Source of the DNA: Algoriphagus sp. AK58
GTDB taxonomy: Bacteria; Bacteroidota; Bacteroidia; Cytophagales; Cyclobacteriaceae
Direction of reading: 5' to 3'
Assembly (NCBI RefSeq): GCF_014324365.1
Contig: NZ_QEIG01000002.1
Span: forward strand, 62,001 to 126,000
DNA length: 64,000 nucleotides
Under the pieces are notes generated by a model. The model was not told where the DNA came from. It did not search any database and worked only from the letters and a program-made list of their open reading frames with translations. Below are positions 26,869 through 34,589 of this stretch, piece after piece. Position numbers and translations under genes: made by a program. The first letter of the stretch is position 1; the number at the start of each line of letters is the position of its first letter.

Positions 26869-27912
26869 TCAGTACCTAAAACAAGGGATTAGCCGCGATC
26901 TTTGATTTCTGGATTTGGGGTCTCCCCATAGGAAATTGTACCTGATAGAAATCTCATGGGCTCCCCCACTGTTTCGTTGGCTTAGTTTGGACACAGTGAA
27001 ATCATAGGAATAGCCAATATCGAGACCGGATTCCAAGGAAACGCCAAGGAGCGCAATAATTGCCTCATTGTTAGGCAGACTATTCTTCGTAGGCATTCCT
27101 CTATACCAAAGTCCCAATACCAAAGGATGTAGATAAACTTGTGCCCCCAAGTCTAACTGGTTAAATGGATCCTGTTCTTTGTAATTGAACGCAAAAGAAA
27201 GGGAGCGCTCTTGGTAAGAGTGAGTGAAATAATCCCTTCCTCCAGGGGCTAGATTTATTTTATATCCGCCCTGCAAAGATACCTTCATGGGTAGCACGCT
27301 GGTCTGATCTTCGACAAAGGAAACATTGGGCTCGGTCAAATGATGGGCTGAACCACCCAGCCAAAACTTGTCATTATAAAACATACCTCCCACAGCGTAA
27401 TCCACAAAGGAATGCCTACTGTCAAGAGGAATACCGTTTAATTCATCCGTGATGCTCCCTATGGTTCCATTGACGATATCAATCATAGAACCAAAGACCA
27501 AATCTGAAAAGAAAGCGTCACGTTGCATATAGCTTGCCTGTGCTCCAATTCGGAAGAAAAATTTATCGGAGAGCTTAAGGCGGTAGGAATAGCTGAGACC
27601 GATTTCGTTGGTCGAAAGGTTGGCCATGGATTCCTGGTTTCCATTGAATATCAACCCTATTCCACTGTTGTAATCAAAAATATAATGATCAATGTAAGCG
27701 GAATAAGAGTTGAAACTATGGTCAAGACCCGGCCATTGGTTTCGGTAATTCATTCCGATTCTGGTGAGTTCACTGGCACCGGTAAGCGCCGGGTTCAGAT
27801 AGAGTGGTGCTGCATAAAACTGGGAATACTGCACGTCTTGGGCATGCAAGGAAGAAAGTCCCCAAAGCCACAAAGTAAGCACTAGTATAGTCCCGTAAAA
27901 TTTCCTCAGCAT
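26869..27912 (-). CDS. PorP/SprF family type IX secretion outer-membrane protein (copy 2)
   Basis: 347 aa. Signal peptide about 1-24 (ending SLHAQ), then the PorP/SprF signature DVQYSQFYAAPLYLNPALTG and MNYRNQWPGLDHSF, with a full-length barrel and terminal IPCFRY. It closely resembles copy 1 along its whole length (for example the GIGLIFNGNQESMANLS and LHPLVLGLWYRGMP stretches), so the two are paralogues from duplication. It probably binds a type IX-secreted protein with a type B C-terminus at the outer membrane. A TACCTTTG promoter box lies 20 bp before its ATG. It has its own terminator. Confidence 0.93.
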   Translation of the reverse strand: MLRKFYGTILVLTLWLWGLSSLHAQDVQYSQFYAAPLYLNPALTGASELTRIGMNYRNQWPGLDHSFNSYSAYIDHYIFDYNSGIGLIFNGNQESMANLSTNEIGLSYSYRLKLSDKFFFRIGAQASYMQRDAFFSDLVFGSMIDIVNGTIGSITDELNGIPLDSRHSFVDYAVGGMFYNDKFWLGGSAHHLTEPNVSFVEDQTSVLPMKVSLQGGYKINLAPGGRDYFTHSYQERSLSFAFNYKEQDPFNQLDLGAQVYLHPLVLGLWYRGMPTKNSLPNNEAIIALLGVSLESGLDIGYSYDFTVSKLSQRNSGGAHEISIRYNFLWGDPKSRNQRSRLIPCFRY

Positions 27913-27932
27913 AATCTAACCAACCGACGGTA

Positions 27933-27940
27933 CAAAGGTA
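27933..27940 (-). promoter_or_regulatory. -7 promoter box of porP/sprF-2
   Basis: TACCTTTG on the minus strand, fitting TAnnTTTG, 20 bp before the ATG at 27912. No TTG at the ideal -33 distance was found. Confidence 0.45.
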
Positions 27941-28103
27941 CTAATCAGACCTTTATACCTGTCTTGACTTTTACTAAATAATGGATGAATACTACCAGGG
28001 CTTGTGATTGGGGCGAGCAATCCACAGTTTTATGCTGTTGATTGGATAGTCCTTTGAAACCCAAAAACAACATAACGTTGACCAGAACTCAATAATTATA
28101 CCA

Positions 28104-28126
28104 AAGGCACCCTTTTGAGGTGCCTT
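28104..28126 (-). terminator. Hairpin terminator of lysA
   Basis: AAGGCACC (28104-28111) and GGTGCCTT (28119-28126) with a 7-nt loop, just beyond the lysA stop. The minus-strand T tract is weak (TTGGTATAATT). Confidence 0.55.
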
Positions 28127-28129
28127 CTA

Positions 28130-29353
28130 TCAAAATTCACAGATTTCCTGGTGTCGAATCAGGTCTTCAAACTCTTCTCTTCTTCGTATTAGGATCGGTT
28201 TCCCTTCCCAAATCAGAACCTCTGCCGGACGAAGTCTGGAGTTGTAATTGGAAGCCATGCTGAATCCATAGGCCCCTGCATTCTTAATGACCAAAAGATC
28301 GCCCTGCTTCACCTCTGTCAGTTCACGATGCGCAGCAATAGTATCTGTTTCACAGATATAGCCCACTACATTGTATTTGGCCTTTTTCCCCTCAGGATTG
28401 CTCAGATTATAGACGCTGTGATAGGCATCATACATCATAGGCCGAATGAGATGATTGAGGCCTGAATCTACTCCAACAAAAGTCACGGTCGGGGTTTCTT
28501 TTACCACATTGGCTTTTACAAGCAAATAGCCCGCTTCGCTTACCAGAAATTTCCCCGGCTCAAGCCAAAGTTCCAGCTGTCGTCCATACGTTTTACAGAA
28601 TTCCTGAAAAGCCGAACTTACTGCTCTACCTACTTCCATGACGTCTGTAGCTACGTCATGTGGCTTGTAAGCCACTTTAAATCCTCCGCCAAAATCTAAA
28701 AATTTAAGGTTAGGAAACTTCATTGCAGCTTCAAATAGCACATTTCCGCCTTTAAGGAAAACTTCTGCATCCAGAATATCCGAACCTGTGTGGATGTGTA
28801 GGCCTACAATATTCAACTGGTATTTTTCTACCACATCCAAAATCTGAGGGAGCTGCTCAATAGATATCCCAAATTTACTTTCCTTGTGGCCGACGGAAAT
28901 TTTGATGTTTCCACCAGCCATGATATGTGGGTTAATCCGGATGCAAGCACCCAAGGAACCGCCATAGGCTCTTCCAAACTGCTCCATCAGCGGAAGGCTA
29001 TCCAAATTGATCATGATGCCCAATTCCACGGCTTCCTGTATCTCTTCAAATCCCACTCCGCTAGGAGTATACATGATTTCCTCGGAAGAAAATCCGGCAA
29101 GCATTCCCAATTTTGCTTCCTCGATCGATACAGCGTCAATGCCCGCTCCTGCCTTTCGAATCAGCTTTAAAATATTGATGTTGGAAAGTGCCTTGGTAGC
29201 GTATTTGATTTTGAGGGGAACAGTAGAAAAAGCCTCCTGCAGTGTTTTCACCTGTGAGACAATTTTTTCACCATCATAGATGTAAAGGGGTGTTCCAAAT
29301 TGATCAGCTAACCTGGAAATTTCGACGCCTTGAATGTGCGAAGGATTGGGCAC
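28130..29353 (-). CDS. lysA: Diaminopimelate decarboxylase
   Basis: 407 aa, full length. It decarboxylates meso-diaminopimelate to lysine, the last step of lysine synthesis, and uses PLP. The PLP lysine is in IKYATKALSN (about 48-52); the His-Ile-His-Thr-Gly-Ser block GLHIHTGSD and the LDFGGGF loop bind the cofactor phosphate. GESGYLL-type EAGYLLVKAN and CETDT (catalytic Cys) are also present. The start is GTG at 29353, since no upstream ATG fits. It is shorter at the N-terminus than E. coli LysA but typical for Bacteroidota. It is transcribed alone from a TAATTTTG box (29388-29381), divergent from the two-component genes. Confidence 0.95.
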   Translation of the reverse strand: MPNPSHIQGVEISRLADQFGTPLYIYDGEKIVSQVKTLQEAFSTVPLKIKYATKALSNINILKLIRKAGAGIDAVSIEEAKLGMLAGFSSEEIMYTPSGVGFEEIQEAVELGIMINLDSLPLMEQFGRAYGGSLGACIRINPHIMAGGNIKISVGHKESKFGISIEQLPQILDVVEKYQLNIVGLHIHTGSDILDAEVFLKGGNVLFEAAMKFPNLKFLDFGGGFKVAYKPHDVATDVMEVGRAVSSAFQEFCKTYGRQLELWLEPGKFLVSEAGYLLVKANVVKETPTVTFVGVDSGLNHLIRPMMYDAYHSVYNLSNPEGKKAKYNVVGYICETDTIAAHRELTEVKQGDLLVIKNAGAYGFSMASNYNSRLRPAEVLIWEGKPILIRRREEFEDLIRHQEICEF

Positions 29354-29380
29354 GGGATGGAAGGTTTAAGATTTGAGCGG

Positions 29381-29388
29381 CAAAATTA
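29381..29388 (-). promoter_or_regulatory. -7 promoter box of lysA
   Basis: TAATTTTG on the minus strand, 27 bp before the GTG start at 29353. Fits TAnnTTTG; no good -33 TTG. Confidence 0.4.
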
Positions 29389-29398
29389 CCCAAACAAT

Positions 29399-29430
29399 AA
29401 AAAAGGAAGACTATTGCCTTCCCTTTTTTT
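29399..29430. repeat. Bidirectional terminator-like hairpin between lysA and the kinase gene
   Basis: AAAAAAGGAAG (29399-29409), an 8-nt loop, then CTTCC plus a one-base bulge and a T7 run (29418-29430). It has T tracts on both strands but lies in a divergent gap where no transcript should end, just upstream of the lysA promoter box. Confidence 0.4.
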
Positions 29431-29560
29431 GAAATAATGTAATTAAGAAACATACAAATTCAGATTGCGAGAATACGACCCATATTCTAATTATGAAAGG
29501 AATGATTTTCCTTTCCCGTTAAAACTTGTTAAGTCTACTCACAGCCCCTACTAAGAAAGC

Positions 29561-29568
29561 TAACTTTG
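29561..29568 (+). promoter_or_regulatory. -7 promoter box next to the kinase ATG
   Basis: TAACTTTG, four bases before the ATG at 29573. If used, the RNA would begin at or next to the start codon (leaderless). Confidence 0.45.
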
Positions 29569-29572
29569 TGAT

Positions 29573-31288
29573 ATGTCTAAAGGCAAAATCACCCTGATTG
29601 TTGTGTTAATGTCCCTTGCCAGTTTTGGGTTGATGGGCTTCCAATATTATTGGGTAAGAAATGCCATCCGGATTAATCAGGAGCGATTTGACCAAAATGT
29701 CTTGCAAGCCCTTTCCAGGACTGTCAATGAACTGGAAAAAGGAGAGACTTCGGATGTCCTACTTAGCCAGCTGATTAAGGACCCAGTGCTCAAAGAGACT
29801 ATTTTCAAAAAAATCGATCCGATTGAACTTCAGATTAATACCAGCCCCACTTACAGTCGGCCTTCTATGGTCGATACGATGCTGATGGCACCCGTGCCGC
29901 AAGTCAGCAGTACGTTTCGAAGAATGCTCTTATCCAGAGGGTTGGATATCTCTATTTTCGAAGAATTGGAGAACTTTTTCGCTTACATGACTCCGGAGAT
30001 CGCTTCGACCATGTTTACTCCGGATGAAATGCAGATCCTTCTTCAGGAAAAAGAAAGGCAACTGGAATACCTAAGTAAAATACCCGCATTCTCAACAGAC
30101 AGGCCACAAAGGTACAACGGCCTAGTCCCCCAAATGAGAGCTGAAATCAATCTTTCTGAAGATGCCTTGGACAAAATCAAAAAGACCAACATCAAAATAG
30201 AATTGATGAACCAAGCATGGGCAGAACTTGCAGAAGGTCAAAAGGAAATATTGAATAGGCTGGACACTTCGCAGGTAAGACGATTGTTGAAAAATCAATT
30301 GATGGAGAAGGGAATTACAGAGGATTTTGAGTTAGGCATTCAAAACGATCAAGGTCAAATTGTAGGATTAGGTCCGATCTCTGATCCTTCCGTTCTAAAG
30401 AATCAAGGAGTTCAAGCTAAACTCTTCCCTAATGACATTCTAGGAAAGGATAATTTTCTCTTTGTCTACTTTCCTGAAAAAAGCAATCATGTGTTCCGTC
30501 AGGTATGGTTGCCGATTTCGAGTTCCATTATTTTCATTTTGGTTATCATCTTTTGTTTTGTGTATGCCATTCGGGTGATTATCCGTCAAAAGGCATTGTC
30601 AGACATCAAGAATGATTTTATCAACAACATGACCCATGAATTTAAGACGCCTCTTGCCACAGTTAGCCTTGCCGTGGAGGCGCTTCAGGATCCGGAACTT
30701 AGCAATCATGATAAGTTCCGAACCAGGTATTTGGGAATCATTAAGGACGAAAACAAGCGATTGGTCTCTCAGGTGGAAAAGGTGCTTCAGGCAGCCGCAT
30801 TGGATAAAAATGACTTTAAGCTTAAAATAGAATCCATCAACTTGACCGACTTGCTGGAGTCGACTGTAGAACATATCGGATTACAGGTTGAGAATAGGGG
30901 CGGAACTATTGAGTTTCAAAATCACCTGAAAAACCCTGAGATAGAGGGGGATGCTTTCCATTTGACCCATATTTTCAATAATCTCTTAGACAATGCCAAT
31001 AAATACTCCAAAGAGAGTCCAAAAATAAAGGTAATTGCCAAGGATGATCAGGATCAGGTGATTGTCACTATTCAGGATCAGGGAATCGGCATGAGCAAGG
31101 ATGCAGTCAAAAAGATTTTTGATAAATTTTATAGAGTACCCACCGGGAATGTACATGATGTAAAAGGATTTGGACTTGGACTTTCCTATGTCAAGACCAT
31201 GCTCGAAGCCCATAAAGGTGGGATTTACGTACAATCAGAACCCGGAAAAGGAAGTACATTCACCATTAACCTACCGAAAAAACAATGA
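29573..31288 (+). CDS. RprX-like membrane sensor histidine kinase
   Basis: 571 aa. Membrane helix 1 (about 6-27), a periplasmic sensor region of about 280 residues with many helices, helix 2 (about 312-335), then the kinase. H355 in NNMTHEFKTPLA is the phospho-acceptor. N box HIFNNLLDNANKYS, G1 DQGIGMS, F box FDKFYRVP, G2 GFGLGLSYVK are all intact. The domain order and the partner gene match the Bacteroidota RprX/RprY system. The signal is unknown. It overlaps the regulator gene by 4 bp (ATGA), so the two are translationally coupled. The promoter box TAACTTTG lies directly before the ATG. Confidence 0.92.
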   Translation: MSKGKITLIVVLMSLASFGLMGFQYYWVRNAIRINQERFDQNVLQALSRTVNELEKGETSDVLLSQLIKDPVLKETIFKKIDPIELQINTSPTYSRPSMVDTMLMAPVPQVSSTFRRMLLSRGLDISIFEELENFFAYMTPEIASTMFTPDEMQILLQEKERQLEYLSKIPAFSTDRPQRYNGLVPQMRAEINLSEDALDKIKKTNIKIELMNQAWAELAEGQKEILNRLDTSQVRRLLKNQLMEKGITEDFELGIQNDQGQIVGLGPISDPSVLKNQGVQAKLFPNDILGKDNFLFVYFPEKSNHVFRQVWLPISSSIIFILVIIFCFVYAIRVIIRQKALSDIKNDFINNMTHEFKTPLATVSLAVEALQDPELSNHDKFRTRYLGIIKDENKRLVSQVEKVLQAAALDKNDFKLKIESINLTDLLESTVEHIGLQVENRGGTIEFQNHLKNPEIEGDAFHLTHIFNNLLDNANKYSKESPKIKVIAKDDQDQVIVTIQDQGIGMSKDAVKKIFDKFYRVPTGNVHDVKGFGLGLSYVKTMLEAHKGGIYVQSEPGKGSTFTINLPKKQ

Positions 31289-31980
31289 GCAAAGCAAAAC
31301 TTTTGGTCGTAGAAGATGATCCCAACCTTGGTGATATCCTGCAGGAATACCTGCAAATGAAAGGCTATGATACTACCCTCTGCAGGGATGGAGAAGAAGG
31401 ATGGAACAAATTCAAAAAAGACAAATATGATCTATGCCTTTTGGATATCATGATGCCCAAAAAGGACGGATTTACCTTGGCTAAGGAGATAAAAAAAGTG
31501 CAGGAAGGCCTTCCAATCCTCTTCCTCACTGCAAAAAACCAAAAAGACGACATTATCGAAGGTCTTAAAATCGGAGCGGATGACTACCTCACCAAGCCTT
31601 TTAGTATGGAGGAATTGCTGCTGAGAATCACAGCTATCCTCCGCCGTACTCAAAAATCAACCGAAATCACTCCGCTCAAAACCTATACGTTCGGAGATTT
31701 TGTCCTGCATTACGATGAGCAATACATTGAGGGGCCCGGGGGTAAACATAAGCTTACTTCTAAGGAAAACGAGTTGATTAGACTTCTGGCTTCTGAAATC
31801 AACAAACTGGTCAACCGAAGTCATGCACTCAAGCAAATTTGGGGCGATGATAGCTACTTCAATGCCCGCTCGATGGACGTGTACCTAAGCAAAATCCGCA
31901 AAATCCTTAAGGACGATCCTAAAGTCCAGATAATTACTGTCCATGGGGAGGGCTTTAAGCTGATTGTGGGGGAAGTCTAA
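31285..31980 (+). CDS. OmpR-family response regulator, RprY-like
   Basis: 231 aa. The receiver domain has the acidic pair E10-D11-D12, phospho-acceptor D54 in CLLDIMMPKKDG, switch Thr in FLTAKN and Lys in LTKPF. A winged-helix effector domain follows (about 130-229) with LTSKENELIRLLA, the recognition segment ARSMDVYLSKIRKIL and the wing VHGEGFKLI. It binds DNA as a phosphorylated dimer and regulates transcription. It is encoded directly after its kinase and followed by a strong terminator. Confidence 0.94.
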   Translation: MSKAKLLVVEDDPNLGDILQEYLQMKGYDTTLCRDGEEGWNKFKKDKYDLCLLDIMMPKKDGFTLAKEIKKVQEGLPILFLTAKNQKDDIIEGLKIGADDYLTKPFSMEELLLRITAILRRTQKSTEITPLKTYTFGDFVLHYDEQYIEGPGGKHKLTSKENELIRLLASEINKLVNRSHALKQIWGDDSYFNARSMDVYLSKIRKILKDDPKVQIITVHGEGFKLIVGEV

Positions 31981-32005
31981 ACAAGTTTTTACTTGAAACC
32001 AATAC

Positions 32006-32038
32006 ATCCTGAAGAGCTTGATCTTCAGGATTTTTTTT
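32006..32038 (+). terminator. Rho-independent terminator of the two-component operon
   Basis: ATCCTGAAG (32006-32014), 8-nt loop, CTTCAGGAT (32023-32031), then a T8 run. It starts 25 bp after the regulator stop. Confidence 0.9.
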
Positions 32039-32089
32039 GAAATCCTCGGATTAATTCCGGCAGACTTCGCGGATCTGTGGGAAAAGAAG

Positions 32090-33157
32090 CTATCTACTGC
32101 TCAGTAGCGCAAACAACTTCTCATTTACATAATAATTGCCTGTCCCTAGCTTCTCCTTTCGCAGGACACCGTCGGCAGCCAATTGATTCAGGTAGTTGGC
32201 AGCGGTGATGCGTGAGACGCCGAGATCGCGAACGAGAAACTCGATTTTGGTGTAGGGATGCGCAAATAGATTGTTGAGCAGTTCTTGTGAGTAAAACTTG
32301 TAATTATCGCGAAGCTGATTTTTCATTTCAGCCATCAATACTTTAAGGTCCTCGATGAGCACTATGGTCTCTTTTGCGGTATTTTCCACACCACGGATCA
32401 TATAGCTGATCCAGCTTTCCCAGGCTCCATTTTCTCTTACTCCCTGCAGCAGTCGGTAATAATCCGGCTTGTTTCGGATGATATGGCTGCTGAGGTAGAG
32501 AATGGGAAGTTTTTGCAGGCCAGTCAACACCAGATAAAGAATGTTCAGAATCCTTCCTGTTCGTCCGTTTCCATCGTAGAATGGGTGGATGCTCTCAAAC
32601 TGAAAGTGAATGATCGCCATTTTCACCAGAGGATCGTAGTCGCTTAGCTCGGGATCGTTGATAAACTGCTCCAGATTGGCCATCAGGCTGAGGATTTCAT
32701 TTGGATCCTGTGGAGGCATGTAGACGGTTTCTCCGGTTTGGGCATTCTTTAATGCTGTGCCGGGAAGCTTTCTAAAACCCGCATTGTTTCCTTCCAAAGT
32801 CTCCTGAATTTTCAAAATTGTCTGATTGGTGAGCAGTCCCTGAGTTTTCACCAGCTCAAATCCTCGCTTCATCGCGGCCACGTAGTTTTGTACTTCTTTG
32901 ACATCTGGAGAGATGCTAACTTCAAAGTCCAGATTGGCCTTGTACAAATCGTCGTGGGTGGTGATGATGTTTTCGACTGATGAGCTATCCTTTGCTTCCT
33001 GGATTCCCAGCGTGTTGAGCAGGATGATCTGATTGGGGATCGATTGGACGATTCCCTTCAATTCTGCCAAAGCTGCATGCGCGGCAGGCAGCTGCTTGAG
33101 GATGGATTTGGTTTCCAAGTCCTCGGCATAAGGTAAAGGAATCAGCTTCCAAGTCAT
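32090..33157 (-). CDS. Fic family AMP-transferase with winged-helix C-terminus
   Basis: 355 aa. Residues 1-85 form the Fic N-terminal domain, including an inhibitory helix: S58-S-S-V-E62-N63 fits the (S/T)xxxE(G/N) motif of class II Fic proteins, in which the Glu blocks ATP until released. The core motif HPFYDGNGRTGR (H191-R202) is canonical, so AMP transfer to a target hydroxyl should be possible. The C-terminal 55 residues (about 301-345) form a winged helix (LGVSRITAANYLNQLAADG) that could bind DNA. It is monocistronic. A striking operator array covers its promoter, which makes autoregulation likely. No separate antitoxin gene is present. Confidence 0.93.
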   Translation of the reverse strand: MTWKLIPLPYAEDLETKSILKQLPAAHAALAELKGIVQSIPNQIILLNTLGIQEAKDSSSVENIITTHDDLYKANLDFEVSISPDVKEVQNYVAAMKRGFELVKTQGLLTNQTILKIQETLEGNNAGFRKLPGTALKNAQTGETVYMPPQDPNEILSLMANLEQFINDPELSDYDPLVKMAIIHFQFESIHPFYDGNGRTGRILNILYLVLTGLQKLPILYLSSHIIRNKPDYYRLLQGVRENGAWESWISYMIRGVENTAKETIVLIEDLKVLMAEMKNQLRDNYKFYSQELLNNLFAHPYTKIEFLVRDLGVSRITAANYLNQLAADGVLRKEKLGTGNYYVNEKLFALLSSR

Positions 33158-33161
33158 ACTT

Positions 33162-33292
33162 TGTAAAGAAAAGTCAATTTTCTTTACAAAGGTAAGTCCT
33201 TATGTAAAGAAAACAAGCATTTACTTTACATATATCAAAGCATATGTAAAGATTTTTCGATTTTCTTTACAGAGTAAATCGCCCATGTAAAG
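33162..33292. promoter_or_regulatory. Alternating inverted-repeat operator array upstream of fic
   Basis: Seven exact copies of TGTAAAG or its complement CTTTACA, strictly alternating: TGTAAAG at 33162, 33203, 33245 and 33286; CTTTACA at 33182, 33224 and 33265. Steps are 20, 21, 21, 21, 20 and 21 bp, about two helical turns, so all sites face the same side of DNA. Neighbours form palindromes: the first has perfect 11-bp arms (33162-33172 and 33178-33188), the second one mismatch, the third is weaker at its inner bases, and the seventh copy is a lone half-site. The nearest site lies 4 bp before the fic ATG. The array embraces the promoter boxes. Confidence 0.85.
33187..33216 (-). promoter_or_regulatory. 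Promoter of fic, embedded in the operator array
   Basis: Minus strand: TTG (33216-33214), 19-bp spacer, TACCTTTG (33194-33187), matching the Bacteroidota TTG / TAnnTTTG consensus. The -33 TTG lies in the spacer of palindrome 2 and the -7 box overlaps palindrome 1 by two bases. A protein bound to the array would block RNA polymerase. Confidence 0.65.
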
Positions 33293-33313
33293 CAACTTAT
33301 CATTTAAAAGAAG

Positions 33314-33357
33314 AGCCACGGATGCACAGATCATTATTTATCTGCACATCTGTGGCT
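33314..33357 (-). terminator. Long hairpin, probable terminator of the amidohydrolase gene
   Basis: Two 18-bp arms (33314-33331 and 33340-33357), pairing at 16 positions with one G-T wobble, 8-nt loop. On the minus strand it is followed by CTTCTTTTAAA. It separates the amidohydrolase gene from the fic array. Confidence 0.55.
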
Positions 33358-33383
33358 TTTCAATTGAAAGCAAAAGTCCGTCA

Positions 33384-34496
33384 TTACTCCGGAAACAAAG
33401 TCTTATCCAATCCCGGCACAATACGAAGTGCGTTTTTGTAATAGACTTTTTTCAGTACCTCGTCTGGTAGTCCCAAGCCATACATGCTCCAGAAGGCATG
33501 GTATTTTTTGTAGTAAGGAAAATACTCGTCCTCCGTTTCCAGTACGCGGAAGTAAGTATAAAACTCCTCTTTGTTATAAGCGTCTTTTCCAAATAGGATT
33601 CGGTCCTGATACTTGATAAAAAACTCCTTGGCTCGACGCGGTTGACGGCCAAGCTCGGCGATGATGGCGCCGATTTCATAGTTCACATTCGGGTATTTGT
33701 CCAGATGGGCACCTGCGGCATCGAGGTCATTGGCCATCCAACCCATGTGGGCATTGATGAAAGTGGTCTTGGGGTGCTTGGCAAACACACGATGCTGCTC
33801 CGCTATGATCTGATCAAATGGCGCGGGGTCGGTATCGGATCGGCGACGATTGGGATGTAGCTTGAGTTCCAGCCAACGCTCATTGTTGGCATCCATGGGC
33901 TGCCAAAACTGGGCAGGGTCTGCGGAATGAATCAATACAGGGATGCCGAGCTCACCGGCTTTTGCCCACACCGGATCCAAATCCGGATGATCCACTGGGA
34001 TCCGGTTTCCATTATTGTCTTTGGAGTTTAGACCTAGACTTTTGTAAATCTTGAGTCCAACAGCACCGGCTTTTACATCTTCCTCCAGTTCTTTAACTGC
34101 CAAAGCAGTCCAGTTTGGATCTCCAAAACCGTTGAAGTTCAAATTGGTGAAGACCATAAACCTTCCCGGTGCATGGGTTTTAAATTCACCCATCATATTG
34201 CGGATGTATTCCTGCTGGGCATTGCTGTTGCCCTGACCAAATCCACGTCCACTCAGATTGATCATGATGCCCATGTTGAGCTCGTCCATTTCGGAGCGCA
34301 GCTGATCGATTTTGGATTTGTTGATTCCTCCCTGATGGCTGTGAATGTCAATAAAAGGGAATTTAGCGCGTGTCACCGGGTTTTGTGGGACCTTCAGAGT
34401 GGAGGGCGGATTGTATTCCTCGAAGCCCATTTCTTGTGCGGTGAGTATTCCTGCCGAGAGAAAAAGAGCGGTAATAATGGGTAGTGCTTTCTTCAT
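33384..34496 (-). CDS. Secreted amidohydrolase family protein (amidohydrolase-2 type)
   Basis: 370 aa. Signal peptide about 1-20 (ending ILTAQ). The TIM-barrel metal site begins with FPFIDIHSHQGG, an HxH motif. Further candidate ligands are H in PVLIHSADP, H in INAHMGW and D in LFGKDAYN, in the order expected for the PF04909 family. Such enzymes hydrolyse or decarboxylate carboxylated ring compounds and lactones; the substrate here is unknown. Export is unusual for the family but common in Bacteroidota. It is on the same strand as the M14 peptidase, which ends 93 bp upstream with its own terminator. Confidence 0.85.
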   Translation of the reverse strand: MKKALPIITALFLSAGILTAQEMGFEEYNPPSTLKVPQNPVTRAKFPFIDIHSHQGGINKSKIDQLRSEMDELNMGIMINLSGRGFGQGNSNAQQEYIRNMMGEFKTHAPGRFMVFTNLNFNGFGDPNWTALAVKELEEDVKAGAVGLKIYKSLGLNSKDNNGNRIPVDHPDLDPVWAKAGELGIPVLIHSADPAQFWQPMDANNERWLELKLHPNRRRSDTDPAPFDQIIAEQHRVFAKHPKTTFINAHMGWMANDLDAAGAHLDKYPNVNYEIGAIIAELGRQPRRAKEFFIKYQDRILFGKDAYNKEEFYTYFRVLETEDEYFPYYKKYHAFWSMYGLGLPDEVLKKVYYKNALRIVPGLDKTLFPE

Positions 34497-34550
34497 GGGA
34501 GATTAAACTTAAATCAGGTCAGAATGGATTTGAAAATTCCTTGAATGGAT

Positions 34551-34583
34551 AAAAAGAAATCCCGGTGGAAAAGCCGGGATTTC
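34551..34583 (-). terminator. Rho-independent terminator of the M14 peptidase gene
   Basis: Perfect 10-bp arms GAAATCCCGG (34556-34565) and CCGGGATTTC (34574-34583), 8-nt loop, minus-strand T5 run after it. Confidence 0.88.
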
Positions 34584-34589
34584 TATGTT

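Noticed and set aside
33162..33292. CRISPR-like or iteron origin reading of the fic array
   Set aside because: Repeats are 7 bp and alternate in orientation, with no spacers of CRISPR size, no cas genes and no replication initiator; operator is the simpler reading.
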